Shown here in pieces: positions 49,709 to 58,872 of a stretch of DNA of 64,000 nt. Below the pieces are notes generated by a model. That model did not search any database, was not told the DNA's origin, and saw only the letters and a program-made list of their open reading frames with translations. The DNA is from JAGVSZ01 sp963716855 (lineage in GTDB: Bacteria; Pseudomonadota; Gammaproteobacteria; Burkholderiales; SG8-39). Made by a program: the position numbers and the translations under genes. The DNA is taken from assembly GCA_963716855.1 (NCBI GenBank), contig CAVQUV010000014.1, positions 186,001-250,000 of the forward strand, written 5' to 3'. How positions within the stretch are numbered: position 1 is the stretch's first letter; the number at the start of each line of letters is the position of its first letter.

Positions 49709-52675
49709 TTACAAGTCGCTGCGCCGCTCGCCGCGGCCGCCCTCCCCCGACCCGGCCGGCGCGCCGATCGGTACGGTCTCTTCCTCGAACAGCGACAAGA
49801 TGGCGCGCACCAGCCGTTCCCGGTCGATCGGCTTGGCGACCAGCCCGCGGAAGCCGGCAGTCGCGAGCCGCTCGCGATCGAACTCGGTGAAGGCGGTGAC
49901 CGCAAGGGCGGGAATCGGGCGCTCGCGCGCCGCATCGCCCGCGCTCTCCTCGACCGCGCGCACGCGCGCGAGGACGGCGAAGCCATCCTCCTCCGGCATC
50001 GCGAGATCGAGCAGGAGCACGTCCGGCGGGTCACCCACGGACAGCGATTCGGCGATCCGCGCGGCCATTTCGCGTCCGGCCGCAAATACCTCGACGCTCG
50101 CGCCCGCCTGGCGCAGCACGAAGGCGAGCGTCTCCCGCACGTCGGAATCGTCGTCAATGACGAAGACGGTGCGGCCGGCAAGCGCGGCCTCGCGTGTGCG
50201 GAACTCGGCCAGCGCCTCCCCGGGACGCAGCGCCGGCGCCGCCGCATCCGGCGCAGCCGGGAGGTGGATCGTGAATTGCGCGCCCTGCCCGGTGCCCGCG
50301 CTCTGCGCATGGACCGCGCCACCATGCAGCTCCACCAGATGACGCACCAGCGCGAGCCCGATGCCGAGTCCGCCCGCGCGACGCGTCGTCGAAGTGTCCG
50401 CCTGCGTGAACCGGTCGAAGACATGCGGCAGGAACTCGGGGGCGATGCCGATGCCGTTGTCGCACACCGCAAGCTGCACCCGGCTGCCTGCGCGCCCGGC
50501 GAGGGTCTCGACCAAGCCGTTCTCCGGCGTGAACTTGATCGCGTTGGACAGCAGGTTGGTGACGACCTGCTGCAGCCGTCCGCTGTCGCCCACGACGATG
50601 ATCGCCGGCTGGTCGAACGCAGCGCGCAGCTCGACGTGCTTCGTCGCCGCGAGCGGGCGCACGAGCTCGAGCGCGGCGTTGACCACCTCGACCAGGTCGA
50701 CGGACCTGCGCTCGAGGGTGAGCTTGCCGCTCATGATGCGCGCGGTGTCGAGCAGATCGTCGATGAGCCGCGCCTGATGCTCGACGCTGCGCTTGATGGC
50801 GGCGGTCGCCCGCTCGACGAGCGCGGGGTCGAGCGGGCGGGTGCTGGCGAGCAGATGCGCCCACCCGCGCAGCGCGTTCAGCGGCGACCGCAGCTCGTGC
50901 GACACGATCGCGAGGAACTCGTCCTTCGCGCGATTCGCGCGCTCGGCCTCCTCGCGCAGGCGCTGCTCGGTCGCGAACAGGCTCTCGAGCTCGCGCTCGG
51001 CGCGCTTGCGGTCGGTGATGTCGGTCGCCACGCCGATGAGGCCCACGATCCCGCCGTGCTCGTCGCGCAGCGGGGACTTCGTGACGAGGTAAGTGCGCGA
51101 GCCTCCGTTGTGCGCGACCAGCTCCTCGACCACGCTCGACTGGCCGGATTCAATGACATGCCGCTCTTCCGCGTCGCTCTGCTGGGCGACACGCGAGTCG
51201 GGGATCAGATCGAGCACCTTGCGCCCGAGCGCCCGAGTCTCGGTCAAACCCCGCGCCTCGAGCCAGGCCGGGTTGGCGAGCAGGATGCGGCCGTCGAGGT
51301 CCTGCGCGTGGATCAGATCCGGGGTGCTCGCGGTGATCGTCGCGAGCAGGCGCGTGCGCTCCACCACGCGCCGGTCGAGCTCGGCGTAGGCCTCGCGCAT
51401 CGCGCGCTCGCCCTCGCGCCGCATCGCGGCGTCGCGCAGCACCAGCACTCCGCCCGCGACCTCGCCGCCCTCGTCGCGAAGCGGTGCGGCGACGAGCTCG
51501 ACCGGGTATACCGCACCGCCACGCGCGCGCACGGCCGGTTCGCCGCCGGCCATGACCGTTCTGCGCTCCTGCAGCGCGCAATCGAGCGGCGACGCCACCG
51601 GTTGCTCGGAATGCCCGTCGACGACATCGAGCAGTTCGGCGAGCGGTCGCCCGCTCGCCGCCGTCGCCGTCCAGCCCGTGAAAAACTCGGCCGCCGGATT
51701 CACGAACCGCACGTTCCCGTCGCGATCGGTTGCGATTACGCCGTCGCCGATGCTGGCCAGCACAACCTGCAGCCGCTCGCGCTGCGCGCGCGCATCCGCT
51801 TCGGCGCCACGGCGCGACGCGTCGATCTGGTCGAGTGCCGCCGCGATCCACAACGCGAGCGCACCGAGCACGACAGTCATCAGCAGCGTGAGCAGGCCGG
51901 CGCCGAGCGTCTCGTCGATGACGCCCACTCGCTCGGCGAACAGACGGATCCAGCCGAGCGCCAGCGGCACCACCAACGCCGCCGGCATCAGCCAGCGGGT
52001 CACAACCGCGCCCGGGCGCTGGTCTGCGAGGACTCGCTCCAGCCAGGGATCGGGTCGCCCGGCAAGCAGGCTGAGCGCGAGCAGCAAGAACCCGATCGCC
52101 CCCGGTAGCGACATTCCCAACAGCGGCGCCGGCGCGTAAAAGAGCAGGACGCGGAAGGTCATTCCGACCAGCGCCACGAACGCCAGCGCGGCGATTCCGG
52201 AGGCTAGCGCTTCGGTCAAGGCATCGCCGACCGGCGTTCGGTACCAGTGCAACGCGACGCCGAGGGCGACGCCGAGGGCGGCCAGCGCCGTAGGCACGGA
52301 CATCAACCGGGCCTCGTCCGGCGTGCCCAACCCCAGAAACGCGAAGTCCAGCCCGAGCGTGACCCCGGTGGCATGAGCGGCTAGCGTGCCCCCCGCGAGG
52401 AGGACGATCAGCACCGCGCCCCCAATGGCCGGGCGCAATCGGCCGCGTTGCGACGCGTGTAGCGCCGCCGCTCCCACGATGAGCGACAGCAGTGACGCCG
52501 TCTGCAGCAGCGGGAAATCCGCACCGAAGGTGCGCAGCGCGGCGTTGTTGGCCACCCAGCCGAGCAGCCCGAGCACACCGATCACGCCGGCGCTCGCGTT
52601 GGCGAATGTCGCCGTCCGTCGCAGCGCGACGTGCACGCGCGCCCTGCGCGCATCCGCCGACCGATTGGGAGCCAT
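49709..52675 (-). CDS. Membrane hybrid histidine kinase, 7-8 TM sensor, two PAS, HisKA-HATPase-REC
   Basis: 988 residues. Residues about 25-285 hold seven or eight hydrophobic helices, a membrane-integrated sensor. Two PAS domains follow (about 305-420 and 455-570), the second ending D-I-T-D-R-K-R-A. HisKA has V-S-H-E-L-R-S-P-L; the HATPase has N-L-L-S-N-A-I-K-F, D-N-G-I-G-I and G-G-L-G-I-G-L-A-L. The receiver has D-D-D-S-D-V near its start and phosphoacceptor Asp in L-L-L-D-L-A-M-P. The start chosen is the ATG before APNRSA; an ATG-like start 36 bases upstream is possible. It diverges from the recombinase-like gene. Confidence 0.87.
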   Translation of the reverse strand: MAPNRSADARRARVHVALRRTATFANASAGVIGVLGLLGWVANNAALRTFGADFPLLQTASLLSLIVGAAALHASQRGRLRPAIGGAVLIVLLAGGTLAAHATGVTLGLDFAFLGLGTPDEARLMSVPTALAALGVALGVALHWYRTPVGDALTEALASGIAALAFVALVGMTFRVLLFYAPAPLLGMSLPGAIGFLLLALSLLAGRPDPWLERVLADQRPGAVVTRWLMPAALVVPLALGWIRLFAERVGVIDETLGAGLLTLLMTVVLGALALWIAAALDQIDASRRGAEADARAQRERLQVVLASIGDGVIATDRDGNVRFVNPAAEFFTGWTATAASGRPLAELLDVVDGHSEQPVASPLDCALQERRTVMAGGEPAVRARGGAVYPVELVAAPLRDEGGEVAGGVLVLRDAAMRREGERAMREAYAELDRRVVERTRLLATITASTPDLIHAQDLDGRILLANPAWLEARGLTETRALGRKVLDLIPDSRVAQQSDAEERHVIESGQSSVVEELVAHNGGSRTYLVTKSPLRDEHGGIVGLIGVATDITDRKRAERELESLFATEQRLREEAERANRAKDEFLAIVSHELRSPLNALRGWAHLLASTRPLDPALVERATAAIKRSVEHQARLIDDLLDTARIMSGKLTLERRSVDLVEVVNAALELVRPLAATKHVELRAAFDQPAIIVVGDSGRLQQVVTNLLSNAIKFTPENGLVETLAGRAGSRVQLAVCDNGIGIAPEFLPHVFDRFTQADTSTTRRAGGLGIGLALVRHLVELHGGAVHAQSAGTGQGAQFTIHLPAAPDAAAPALRPGEALAEFRTREAALAGRTVFVIDDDSDVRETLAFVLRQAGASVEVFAAGREMAARIAESLSVGDPPDVLLLDLAMPEEDGFAVLARVRAVEESAGDAARERPIPALAVTAFTEFDRERLATAGFRGLVAKPIDRERLVRAILSLFEEETVPIGAPAGSGEGGRGERRSDL

Positions 52676-52745
52676 CACGTGCAGGTCGATTCTACGCGGT
52701 GCAGGAACCATAAGGCATTCTCAGGAACCATGCCAGCGGATCGCC

Positions 52746-52760
52746 AGGCATGGCGATTGC
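52746..52760 (+). promoter_or_regulatory. Candidate sigma-54 promoter of the recombinase-like gene
   Basis: Reads AGGCATG-GCGA-TTGC, with GG-N10-GC spacing, about 41 bases before ATG 52802. Confidence 0.6.
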
Positions 52761-52801
52761 TGCCCTCGCCTCGCCCCACGCCGATCGAAAAGGAGGGACG
52801 C

Positions 52802-53641
52802 ATGGCGAGCACCAGCCCCTGGATCGAGGCGCCCGACGCGGCGTTCCGCGAGTGGATGCGCGGTGCGTTCCGCCAGGCGGCCGGATCGATGTATCCCGCC
52901 GCGCGCGCCTGGTCGGCATTGCGCGGCTTCATGACCGCGCGCCAGCGCCACGTCGTGGAGACTTCCACCCCGGAGCTGAAAGCATTCCTCGCGACGCTCG
53001 AGCGCGGCGGCAAGGCGAACGCACGTGCGCGTCGCTGCCGCCGACTGCTGGAGGTGTTCGACCTCGCCTTTGAAGCGATCCGCACCGCCGGGGTCCGGCG
53101 CGACAATCCCGCCGCCCCTCTGGTGCAGGGGTACCCACCGTCCGCGCGTCCGCTGCCCGTGGTGCTCAGCCCCGCGCAGCGGGCCGCATTGGCGCAAACG
53201 TTCTATCAGGTCCCGCGCCAATGGCGACAGGTGCGCAACCGGGCGATCGCGCTGCTCGTCCTGTCCGAGGGGCTGCGCCCCGCCGAAGTCGCCCTGCTGC
53301 GCGTGGACGAGGCGCATAGGCTGCATGACGATGCACGTAACCGGTCCACGCCGACCTGGCGATCGCGCCTGACGCGCGAAGCGCTCGGGGCTTGGCTCGA
53401 CCGGCGCGTGCGCGAGCAGATCCCCGGCGACTGCGCGTTTCCGCTCACCGAGCGCGGCGCACCGTTCTCCCCGGGCGACGTGTATCGCCTGCTCCGCCGC
53501 ATCCTGCGACGCGCCGGCGTCGATCCCGGACAGCTGGGACGGCTCGACGTGCGCGACTGCGTCCGCCGCACCTCGCTCGAGCGCGTGCGCGCACGCCGGC
53601 GGACGCGCCGTCTGCCGCTCACGGCGGCGCGGGCGTCCTAG
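52802..53641 (+). CDS. Tyrosine-recombinase-like protein lacking the full catalytic set
   Basis: 279 residues. The middle, R-N-R-A-I-A-L-L-V-L-S-E-G-L-R-P-A-E-V-A-L-L-R in outline, is the box-I region of tyrosine recombinases with the first catalytic Arg (kept below 20 residues: A-L-L-V-L-S-E-G-L-R-P-A-E-V). An Arg-rich N-terminal SAM-like region precedes it. The box-II H-x2-R and the terminal nucleophile Tyr are not visible; the C-terminus is Arg-rich instead. It may be a DNA-binding derivative rather than an active integrase. AAAAGGAGG gives a strong ribosome site. No attachment repeats or mobile genes are nearby. Confidence 0.6.
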   Translation: MASTSPWIEAPDAAFREWMRGAFRQAAGSMYPAARAWSALRGFMTARQRHVVETSTPELKAFLATLERGGKANARARRCRRLLEVFDLAFEAIRTAGVRRDNPAAPLVQGYPPSARPLPVVLSPAQRAALAQTFYQVPRQWRQVRNRAIALLVLSEGLRPAEVALLRVDEAHRLHDDARNRSTPTWRSRLTREALGAWLDRRVREQIPGDCAFPLTERGAPFSPGDVYRLLRRILRRAGVDPGQLGRLDVRDCVRRTSLERVRARRRTRRLPLTAARAS

Positions 53642-53682
53642 CCACGGCTGCGTGCGAGGCTCGGCCGGCAATCGGGTCAACC

Positions 53683-55696
53683 ATGTTGCGCGCCGCCTTC
53701 TCTCAAGCGTGGCAGCGCGCGCGCAGGATGCTGGCCGTCCGGCGCTGGCCGCTCGCAGCGGCACTCTCCCTGGTACCGATCGCCTTTGCGGCATTGGCCC
53801 TCTTCGTTGCGCAGTTCGACTGGAACGCCGCCCGCGGCGCGATCGAGCGCCGGTTCGCCGAGAAGACCGGGCGGGAGCTCGTGATCGGGGGGAATCTCGA
53901 CGTCCAGCTCGGTTGGCCGCTCCGGGTCATCGCGTACGAGGTCAGCGTCGGGAACCCCGAATGGGCGCGCCGTCGCGCCCTGGTCACGGCGCGCCGCGTA
54001 ACGCTGTCCTTTTCGCTTCCGGCACTGTTGCGCGGCACGGTGCGGTTTCACGAGATCGAGCTGCTCGAGCCGCAGCTCGCGCTCGAGCAGCGCGATGGCC
54101 TGAAGACATGGGCCTTCCGGGATCAGGGCGCGGGCCGACCGCCGGAGATCGGCCGGCTGCGGATCGAGGACGGCGTGGTCGAGTTTCTCGATCCGGGGGC
54201 GGACACGGCGGTCATGGCCGAGATTTCGTCGCGCGGCGACGCGTCCGGGGACGAGGTGACGGTGTCCGCTCGCGGCACGTACCGCGGCGAGCCGTTTCGC
54301 CTGCAGGCGGAGGGGCCATCGGTGCTGCAGCTCGCGGACCGCTCGACGCCCTATCCGCTAGAAGCGAGCGTGCGCGCCGGAACGACCAGCGCCCGCTTCG
54401 AGGGAACGGTGACCGGGTTGCCGTCGCCGAGCGCGCTCGACCTGCGGGTCGAAGTCTCGGGTGAGGACCTCGCGCAGCTGCGGCGCCTAGTCGGCATCGG
54501 CGTGCCCTCGACGCCGCCTTATGCGCTGCAGGGGCGCCTCCAGCGCGCCGGTGCGAAATGGTCGTTCGACGCCGTCGAGGGAACGATCGGCGACAGCGAC
54601 GTCGCGGGCGAGCTGGCGTACTCGCCCGCCCCGCGCCCGCACCTCACGCTCGCAATCGCCTCCCAGCGACTCGACTTCGACGACCTCGGCCCGCTGATCG
54701 GCGCGCCCCCCGCGACAACCCCCGGCGAGACGGCGTCGGCCGAGCAGCGCGAAGAGGCGCAACGCATGAAGCAGCGCAAAGAGGCGCTGCCGAAGAAGTC
54801 GTTCGACTTCACTCGCTGGCAGCGTCTGGACGTCGACCTATCGCTTATCGGCCGGCGCATCGTGCACCCGCCGGCGCTCCCCATCCAGGCGCTCGAGGCC
54901 ACTCTACAGATTCGCGACGGGGTGTTGCGGATTGCGCCGTTGCGCCTGAGCGTCGCGGGCGGTGAAATCGTCGCGACGATCGAGCTGGATGGACGCAAAC
55001 CGCCGCTGCGCGGCGCGGCCGAGATGGACATCCGTCGCCTCGCCTTGCGCGAGCTCTTTCCCACCGTCCAGGCGATGCGCAGCGCCCGCGGGATCGCGCA
55101 CGGTCGCGCGCACCTGGCCGGAACCGGCAGCTCGGTGGCCGAGCTCCTCGGCGGCGCGAGCGGGCGCATTACCCTCGCGGTCGATCATGGAACGATCAGC
55201 CAGCGTGTGCTCGAACTGGTCGGCCTGGACGTCGCGGAGAGCGCGCTGCTGCTCGTGACCGGGGATCGTGAGATCGCGCTCAACTGCGCCATTGCCGATC
55301 TCGGGGTGCGGGGCGGCATCGCCACCTCGAACGTCCTGGTGATCGACACCGACGACACGCTCGTCGTCGGGGCAGGCGTCGTGGACCTGGCGCGCGAACG
55401 CCTCGATCTCACCGTTTATCCCCAGCCCAAAGACATGAGTCCCCTCGCAGCGCGCACCGCGCTGCACGTCCGCGGACCGCTGCGCGACCCCACGGTCGTG
55501 CCGGACGCCAAGGGACTCGCCGCGCGCGGCGTGACGGCCGCGCTGCTCGCGCTTCGTGAATCCGTTGCTCGCGCTCCTGCCGTTCATCGAGACCGGCCCG
55601 GGCAAGGAGAGCGACTGCGCCGGCCTGCTCGCGCGCGCCAAGGACTGGTCGCAACGGCAATCCGGCCCGGCCCGCAATCGCAACGCGTCCCGATGA
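53683..55696 (+). CDS. AsmA family envelope protein, frame break near the C-terminus
   Basis: Reconstructed length is 670 residues. One helix (about 20-42) anchors a large periplasmic beta-rich part. The N-terminal G-R-E-L-V-I-G-G-N-L-D-V-Q-L-G-W-P, the central Gln/Lys-rich break, and the C-terminal A-E-L-L-G-G-A-S-G-R-I-T-L and L-D-L-T-V-Y-P-Q-P-K-D are typical of AsmA-like proteins, which are linked to lipid transport and outer-membrane assembly. One extra base at about 55557 shifts the end; the other frame gives the expected N-P-L-L-A-L-L-P-F-I-E-T-G-P-G. The ATG has only a weak ribosome site. Confidence 0.85.
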
Positions 55697-55724
55697 AGAA
55701 ACGGTGCAATTTCGGAATGAGCTG

Positions 55725-55976
55725 ATGGCCCGATCGCGCCCGCCCCGACCGCAGATTCGCCGCGCACCGCCGCTGCCGTCGGAAGTCGGACTGCAACTGC
55801 CGCACGAGCGCGACGAGTCGCCGCTGCCGGAGGCGGGCGCGACGCGCGGTCCGCGCGACAAGATCCGCCAGGCGGCGCGCGACGTGGAACGGGGACTGGT
55901 CGATACCGAGGCGCGCGGCACGCCGTCCAACGTCCCGCGCGGCCGCGGACCGGGTCGCCGGCGACGCATCCCTTGA
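55725..55976 (+). CDS. Conserved hypothetical 83-residue charged protein
   Basis: 83 residues, Arg/Pro/Glu-rich, probably disordered. The segment K-I-R-Q-A-A-R-D-V-E-R-G-L-V-D-T-E-A-R-G-T-P is the only conserved-looking part; I recall similar short proteins in related bacteria, with no known function. It starts 28 bases after the reconstructed asmA stop. Confidence 0.5.
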   Translation: MARSRPPRPQIRRAPPLPSEVGLQLPHERDESPLPEAGATRGPRDKIRQAARDVERGLVDTEARGTPSNVPRGRGPGRRRRIP

Positions 55977-56063
55977 GTACCGCCGCCCGTGCAGAAGTTA
56001 CAACGGGCGGTCAGATCGGCTCGCAATCCCTGACCCGTACCCGGGTCACACCGCGGCGCGCAC

Positions 56064-56078
56064 GGGCATGACGCTTGC
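56064..56078 (+). promoter_or_regulatory. Candidate sigma-54 promoter of the 56129 gene
   Basis: Reads GGGCATG-ACGC-TTGC, with GG-N10-GC spacing, about 50 bases before the ATG. Confidence 0.6.
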
Positions 56079-56128
56079 GCGATCGAGAGTACGCACCTTC
56101 GCGTGAGCTCTTCATTGAAAGGATCTCC

Positions 56129-56851
56129 ATGACCAAGCATCGCCTGTTGATCGTGGCCGGCGCGGTCGCTGCGGCCCTCGCGGCGCCCCACGCCGTAGCG
56201 CAGTCCAGCACGGAAACCTATCGCACGCCTTCGTCGCAGAGCTGGTGGGGCGACCGCTGGTTCGGACGCTGGTTTGGCAATCGCGCCAACCAGGGCGCCT
56301 GGATCAATACGGACCCGGATCGCTACGACGGCACTCGCAACTGGTACCCGCATCCGCGGGCGCACATCGGTCCGGACAACGCCTATCACAGCCCGACCGA
56401 CGGCGATTCGGGCGGTGCCGGCATTCCGGCGCCCAACGGCGTCGTGCCGAGCACGTCGCCCCTCGTCTCTTCGGGCGAGCCGCCGTATCCGCCCGCGCGG
56501 ATGGCAGCGGGCGACTATCGCGATCGTCGCGTCGGCCCGGCACGGTCCGATGCCACCGATCCGCAGCAGAACCCGCAGCGCAGCGCCACCGATGGGCGCT
56601 CCGGTGGCACGGGCGTGCCGTCGTCGTCGAGCGGCGCAGTCCCCTCGACGCAGCCGCAGGAGGACGCGCGCGATCGGTCGACGACGGGAACGTATCGGCC
56701 CGATCCCCTTCGCCGCGACAGCATGTCGGGCACCGGCGCGGCACCGAGTAATCCTGAGCGCAGCATGACCGATGGCCGCAGCGGCGGGACGAACCTGCCG
56801 TCGCCGCAAAGCGGTGCGACGCCGTCGACCTCGCCGACCACGATCCGGTAG
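56129..56851 (+). CDS. Secreted low-complexity protein of unknown function
   Basis: 240 residues. The signal peptide ends A-P-H-A-V-A-Q. A Trp-rich N-terminal patch (S-W-W-G-D-R-W-F-G-R-W-F-G) is followed by Ser/Pro/Gly/Thr-rich sequence with three loosely repeated units of the form D-G-x-S-G-G-[TA]-[GN]-[IVL]-P-x-P-x-S/N-G, then V/T-P-S-T. The composition resembles the tail of the peptidoglycan-binding protein at 16186. No known domain. GAAAGGA precedes the ATG. Confidence 0.65.
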   Translation: MTKHRLLIVAGAVAAALAAPHAVAQSSTETYRTPSSQSWWGDRWFGRWFGNRANQGAWINTDPDRYDGTRNWYPHPRAHIGPDNAYHSPTDGDSGGAGIPAPNGVVPSTSPLVSSGEPPYPPARMAAGDYRDRRVGPARSDATDPQQNPQRSATDGRSGGTGVPSSSSGAVPSTQPQEDARDRSTTGTYRPDPLRRDSMSGTGAAPSNPERSMTDGRSGGTNLPSPQSGATPSTSPTTIR

Positions 56852-56907
56852 CAACGACCGTGATGACCCGGGGCGTCGCGCTCTGCGGCGTCCCCGGTGC
56901 CCGGCGC

Positions 56908-57309
56908 ATGCGACCGCTCACGCCCATTCTGATTGCCTGCCTGCTGGGGTCCGCCCCTGGAGTCAGCGCACAGCTTTACCGCTGGGTGGACGATCGCGGC
57001 GGCGTGCATTACGGGAACGTTCCACCGCCGGCGGGCGCGCTACGCCTGGATGTCCGCGGCGCGTTGGCGGAATCGTTCGTTCGAGCCCCCTCGAGTGCTC
57101 ACCCCGTGCGACCGCGCGAGTTGCCCGCGTCCGCGCGTATGGCACCGAGCGCGTTCCCCGGCGCGGTTGACGAGCGCACCGTGGCGAGCCTCGGTCACGC
57201 GCTCCACGTCCGCGCGTGCGAAAAGCGGCCTGCGCATTGCATGGGCGCTGCCGCCGCGGCGCCTGCGCCCGCGTCCCTCGCGCAGCTGTCGGGGCTGCAC
57301 GTGCCGTGA
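56908..57309 (+). CDS. DUF4124 domain secreted protein
   Basis: 133 residues. The signal peptide M-R-P-L-T-P-I-L-I-A-C ends V-S-A. It is followed directly by Q-L-Y-R-W-V-D-D-R-G-G-V-H-Y-G-N, the DUF4124 motif found in small periplasmic proteins of gamma- and betaproteobacteria. The remainder is low-complexity and contains two Cys. An in-frame ATG 16 codons upstream is less likely, because the signal peptide begins here. The function is unknown. Confidence 0.65.
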   Translation: MRPLTPILIACLLGSAPGVSAQLYRWVDDRGGVHYGNVPPPAGALRLDVRGALAESFVRAPSSAHPVRPRELPASARMAPSAFPGAVDERTVASLGHALHVRACEKRPAHCMGAAAAAPAPASLAQLSGLHVP

Positions 57310-57331
57310 ACCGGATCCGAGGCTAGAGGCG

Positions 57332-57592
57332 ATGGATGGGCTCGACGCCCTCCAGTGGCCGGCGATGCTCGTCACCGTGCTCGCCGCCTGGCTCGTGGCG
57401 TCGCAATCCGAGCGGCGCCGTAGTCTCGGCTTCTGGCTGTTTCTCGCGAGCAATGTGCTCTGGGTCCTCTGGGGATGGCACGCGGGCGCGAGGGCGCTCA
57501 TCGTGCTGCAGTTCGCGCTCGCAGCGATGAACATCCGCGGGGCCTATAAGAACGACGACGCGGGTGGATCCACCCAACGCGCGGCGCGCTAA
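57332..57592 (+). CDS. Small inner-membrane protein (86 residues)
   Basis: Three short hydrophobic segments: L-V-T-V-L-A-A-W-L-V-A, L-G-F-W-L-F-L-A-S-N-V-L-W-V-L-W-G-W and A-L-I-V-L-Q-F-A-L-A-A-M-N, ending N-I-R-G-A-Y-K-N. This design occurs in many small proteins annotated as transporters or hypothetical. There is no named family I can support. It starts 22 bases after the DUF4124 gene. Confidence 0.6.
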   Translation: MDGLDALQWPAMLVTVLAAWLVASQSERRRSLGFWLFLASNVLWVLWGWHAGARALIVLQFALAAMNIRGAYKNDDAGGSTQRAAR

Positions 57593-57599
57593 TCGGACC

Positions 57600-57980
57600 T
57601 CACCGTGCCCGCGCCGTAGAGTCGCCGGCGTCGGACCGGACGGGATCGTTCGCGGCGCGCTGCTCGGTGCGCCGCGGCGCCTCCGACCAGAGGCGCCGAC
57701 CCAGTGACCACGGCGAACCGTAACGGGCGCGGATGAGCGCAATCGCCGCGCCGGTCAGAAGCCCTCCGAAACCACGCTTGCGTACCGGGGCAGCCGCCCG
57801 GCGTGGCCGCAAGACCTCGCCCAACACGAAGCCGAAGCCCGCGACCGCGAGCAGATTCTTCGGCGCAGCGACCACGTCACGCGCCGTCTCCTCGCAGTCC
57901 TCGAGGAGCACCGCGAGCCCGTTGCGCTCGCGTGCGATGCGCGCTTCCAGAGCGCGGATCTCGTCGTCCAGCTCACGCAT
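57600..57980 (-). CDS. YqjK-like protein, third gene of a yqjD-yqjE-type operon
   Basis: 126 residues. It begins M-R-E-L-D-D-E-I-R-A-L-E-A-R-I-A, a short coiled coil, then a hydrophobic stretch with A-G-F-G-F-V-L-G-E and a basic tail. It overlaps the end of the holin-like gene upstream by 8 bases. The order DUF883-YqjE-this gene is that of yqjD-yqjE-yqjK in enterobacteria; similarity to YqjK is by position and general design only. A role in membrane-associated ribosome or stress physiology is suggested by YqjD alone. Confidence 0.6.
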   Translation of the reverse strand: MRELDDEIRALEARIARERNGLAVLLEDCEETARDVVAAPKNLLAVAGFGFVLGEVLRPRRAAAPVRKRGFGGLLTGAAIALIRARYGSPWSLGRRLWSEAPRRTEQRAANDPVRSDAGDSTARAR

Positions 57981-58395
57981 CGCGATTCGCTCCAGTCGCT
58001 TCGGCGGAAGGCGGATCGCCCTTGAGCTGCCGCAGGGTGGCCGCAAAGGGGAGCTCGTTAAAGAAGCCGCGCAGCCCCATGGCCAACGCGACTGCGGCGA
58101 TGATGTTCAGAGAAGCGGCCGCACCGAGCGCCGCAGGCCAGGACGCGCCGCTCCCCAGCAGCCAAACGATTGCGCCCGTGACGAGTGCGAGCCAGGCCGT
58201 TACGGCGAGAACCGCGACAACCAGCCCGCCCGAAAGCAGCCAGGCAAGGGTGATCGCGGCGCGGCGCGCATCCAGAACAGCGAGCAGCGCGTAGTCCGCG
58301 GCCAACGTTCGGGCGTGGCGCAGGAGCATCGCGGCAAGCCCGCTCAGACTCCGTGCCCCCGGGGCGCCGGCAGGCGATGCTGCGGCCGGTTGCAC
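57973..58395 (-). CDS. Phage holin family / YqjE-like membrane protein
   Basis: 140 residues with two long hydrophobic helices (about 48-72 and 80-108) and charged ends, the layout of the YqjE ('putative holin superfamily III') family. It is not a phage gene: the neighbours are the DUF883 gene 4 bases upstream and the YqjK-like gene overlapping downstream. The function is unknown. Confidence 0.75.
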   Translation of the reverse strand: MQPAAASPAGAPGARSLSGLAAMLLRHARTLAADYALLAVLDARRAAITLAWLLSGGLVVAVLAVTAWLALVTGAIVWLLGSGASWPAALGAAASLNIIAAVALAMGLRGFFNELPFAATLRQLKGDPPSAEATGANRDA

Positions 58396-58399
58396 GAGC

Positions 58400-58690
58400 T
58401 CAGCGTCCGGTCAGTCGGCTCAGCAGGTAGCCGGCTGCGAGCGCCATGCCCATCGCGGCGAACGGATGCTCGCGCACATAGCCGCGCGTAGCATCCATCC
58501 ACTCGTTCTTGCTCGTGATCCACTCCTCACTGCGCGCGCTGAGGCGGTCGGCAGCGGACGACGCGGCGGCGGCGGCACGCTCGACGGTGTCGTGCGCGGT
58601 GTTCCGGACTCGGTCAATCCCGGCTTGGGCGCGTTGCGTAACATCGCGCGGGTCGAGGGAGGATGAAGATGACGGGGTCGTGGATTGCAT
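58400..58690 (-). CDS. DUF883 family protein (YqjD/ElaB type)
   Basis: 96 residues. A helical amphipathic body with T-A-H-D-T-V-E-R-A-A-A-A-A ends in G-Y-V-R-E-H-P-F-A-A-M-G-M-A-L-A-A-G-Y-L-L-S, the C-terminal membrane helix of the DUF883 family. E. coli YqjD and ElaB are stationary-phase inner-membrane proteins that bind ribosomes. A GAGGAG site precedes the ATG. It is the first gene of a three-gene operon driven by the -24/-12 element at 58751. Confidence 0.85.
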   Translation of the reverse strand: MQSTTPSSSSSLDPRDVTQRAQAGIDRVRNTAHDTVERAAAAASSAADRLSARSEEWITSKNEWMDATRGYVREHPFAAMGMALAAGYLLSRLTGR

Positions 58691-58750
58691 CGGGAAGCTC
58701 CTCGTTGGAAATGGAACCGGCGCCGCTCGGCCGGGACGCCGATGGTGTTT

Positions 58751-58765
58751 GCAAGCCCCATGCCC
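58751..58765 (-). promoter_or_regulatory. Candidate sigma-54 promoter of the yqjD-like operon
   Basis: The minus strand reads GGGCATG-GGGC-TTGC followed by A, with GG-N10-GC spacing, about 60 bases before the ATG. Confidence 0.6.
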
Positions 58766-58772
58766 GCCAACG

Positions 58773-58800
58773 AAAAAAACGGCCCGCCGTGAGCGGGCCG
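58773..58800 (-). terminator. Rho-independent terminator of the galU-like gene
   Basis: 8-bp perfect GC stem (58780-58787 with 58793-58800), 5-base loop, then seven T on the minus strand. It separates galU from the yqjD operon promoter by 7 bases. Confidence 0.85.
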
Positions 58801-58872
58801 AATGTCTCGGCCAGGGAGGGGGCCGAAACACGGGGAGGCCGTTCAAGCGCTACCGGCGTCGGCCCGGTCGCG

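Noticed and set aside
52802..53641. An integrated element starting at the recombinase-like gene
   Set aside because: No tRNA, attachment-site repeat, excisionase or cargo genes; the neighbours continue the same chromosomal gene style.
58400..58690. Reading the holin-family and DUF883 genes as prophage remnants
   Set aside because: Their order matches the chromosomal yqjD-yqjE-yqjK arrangement and no phage structural or lysis genes are present.
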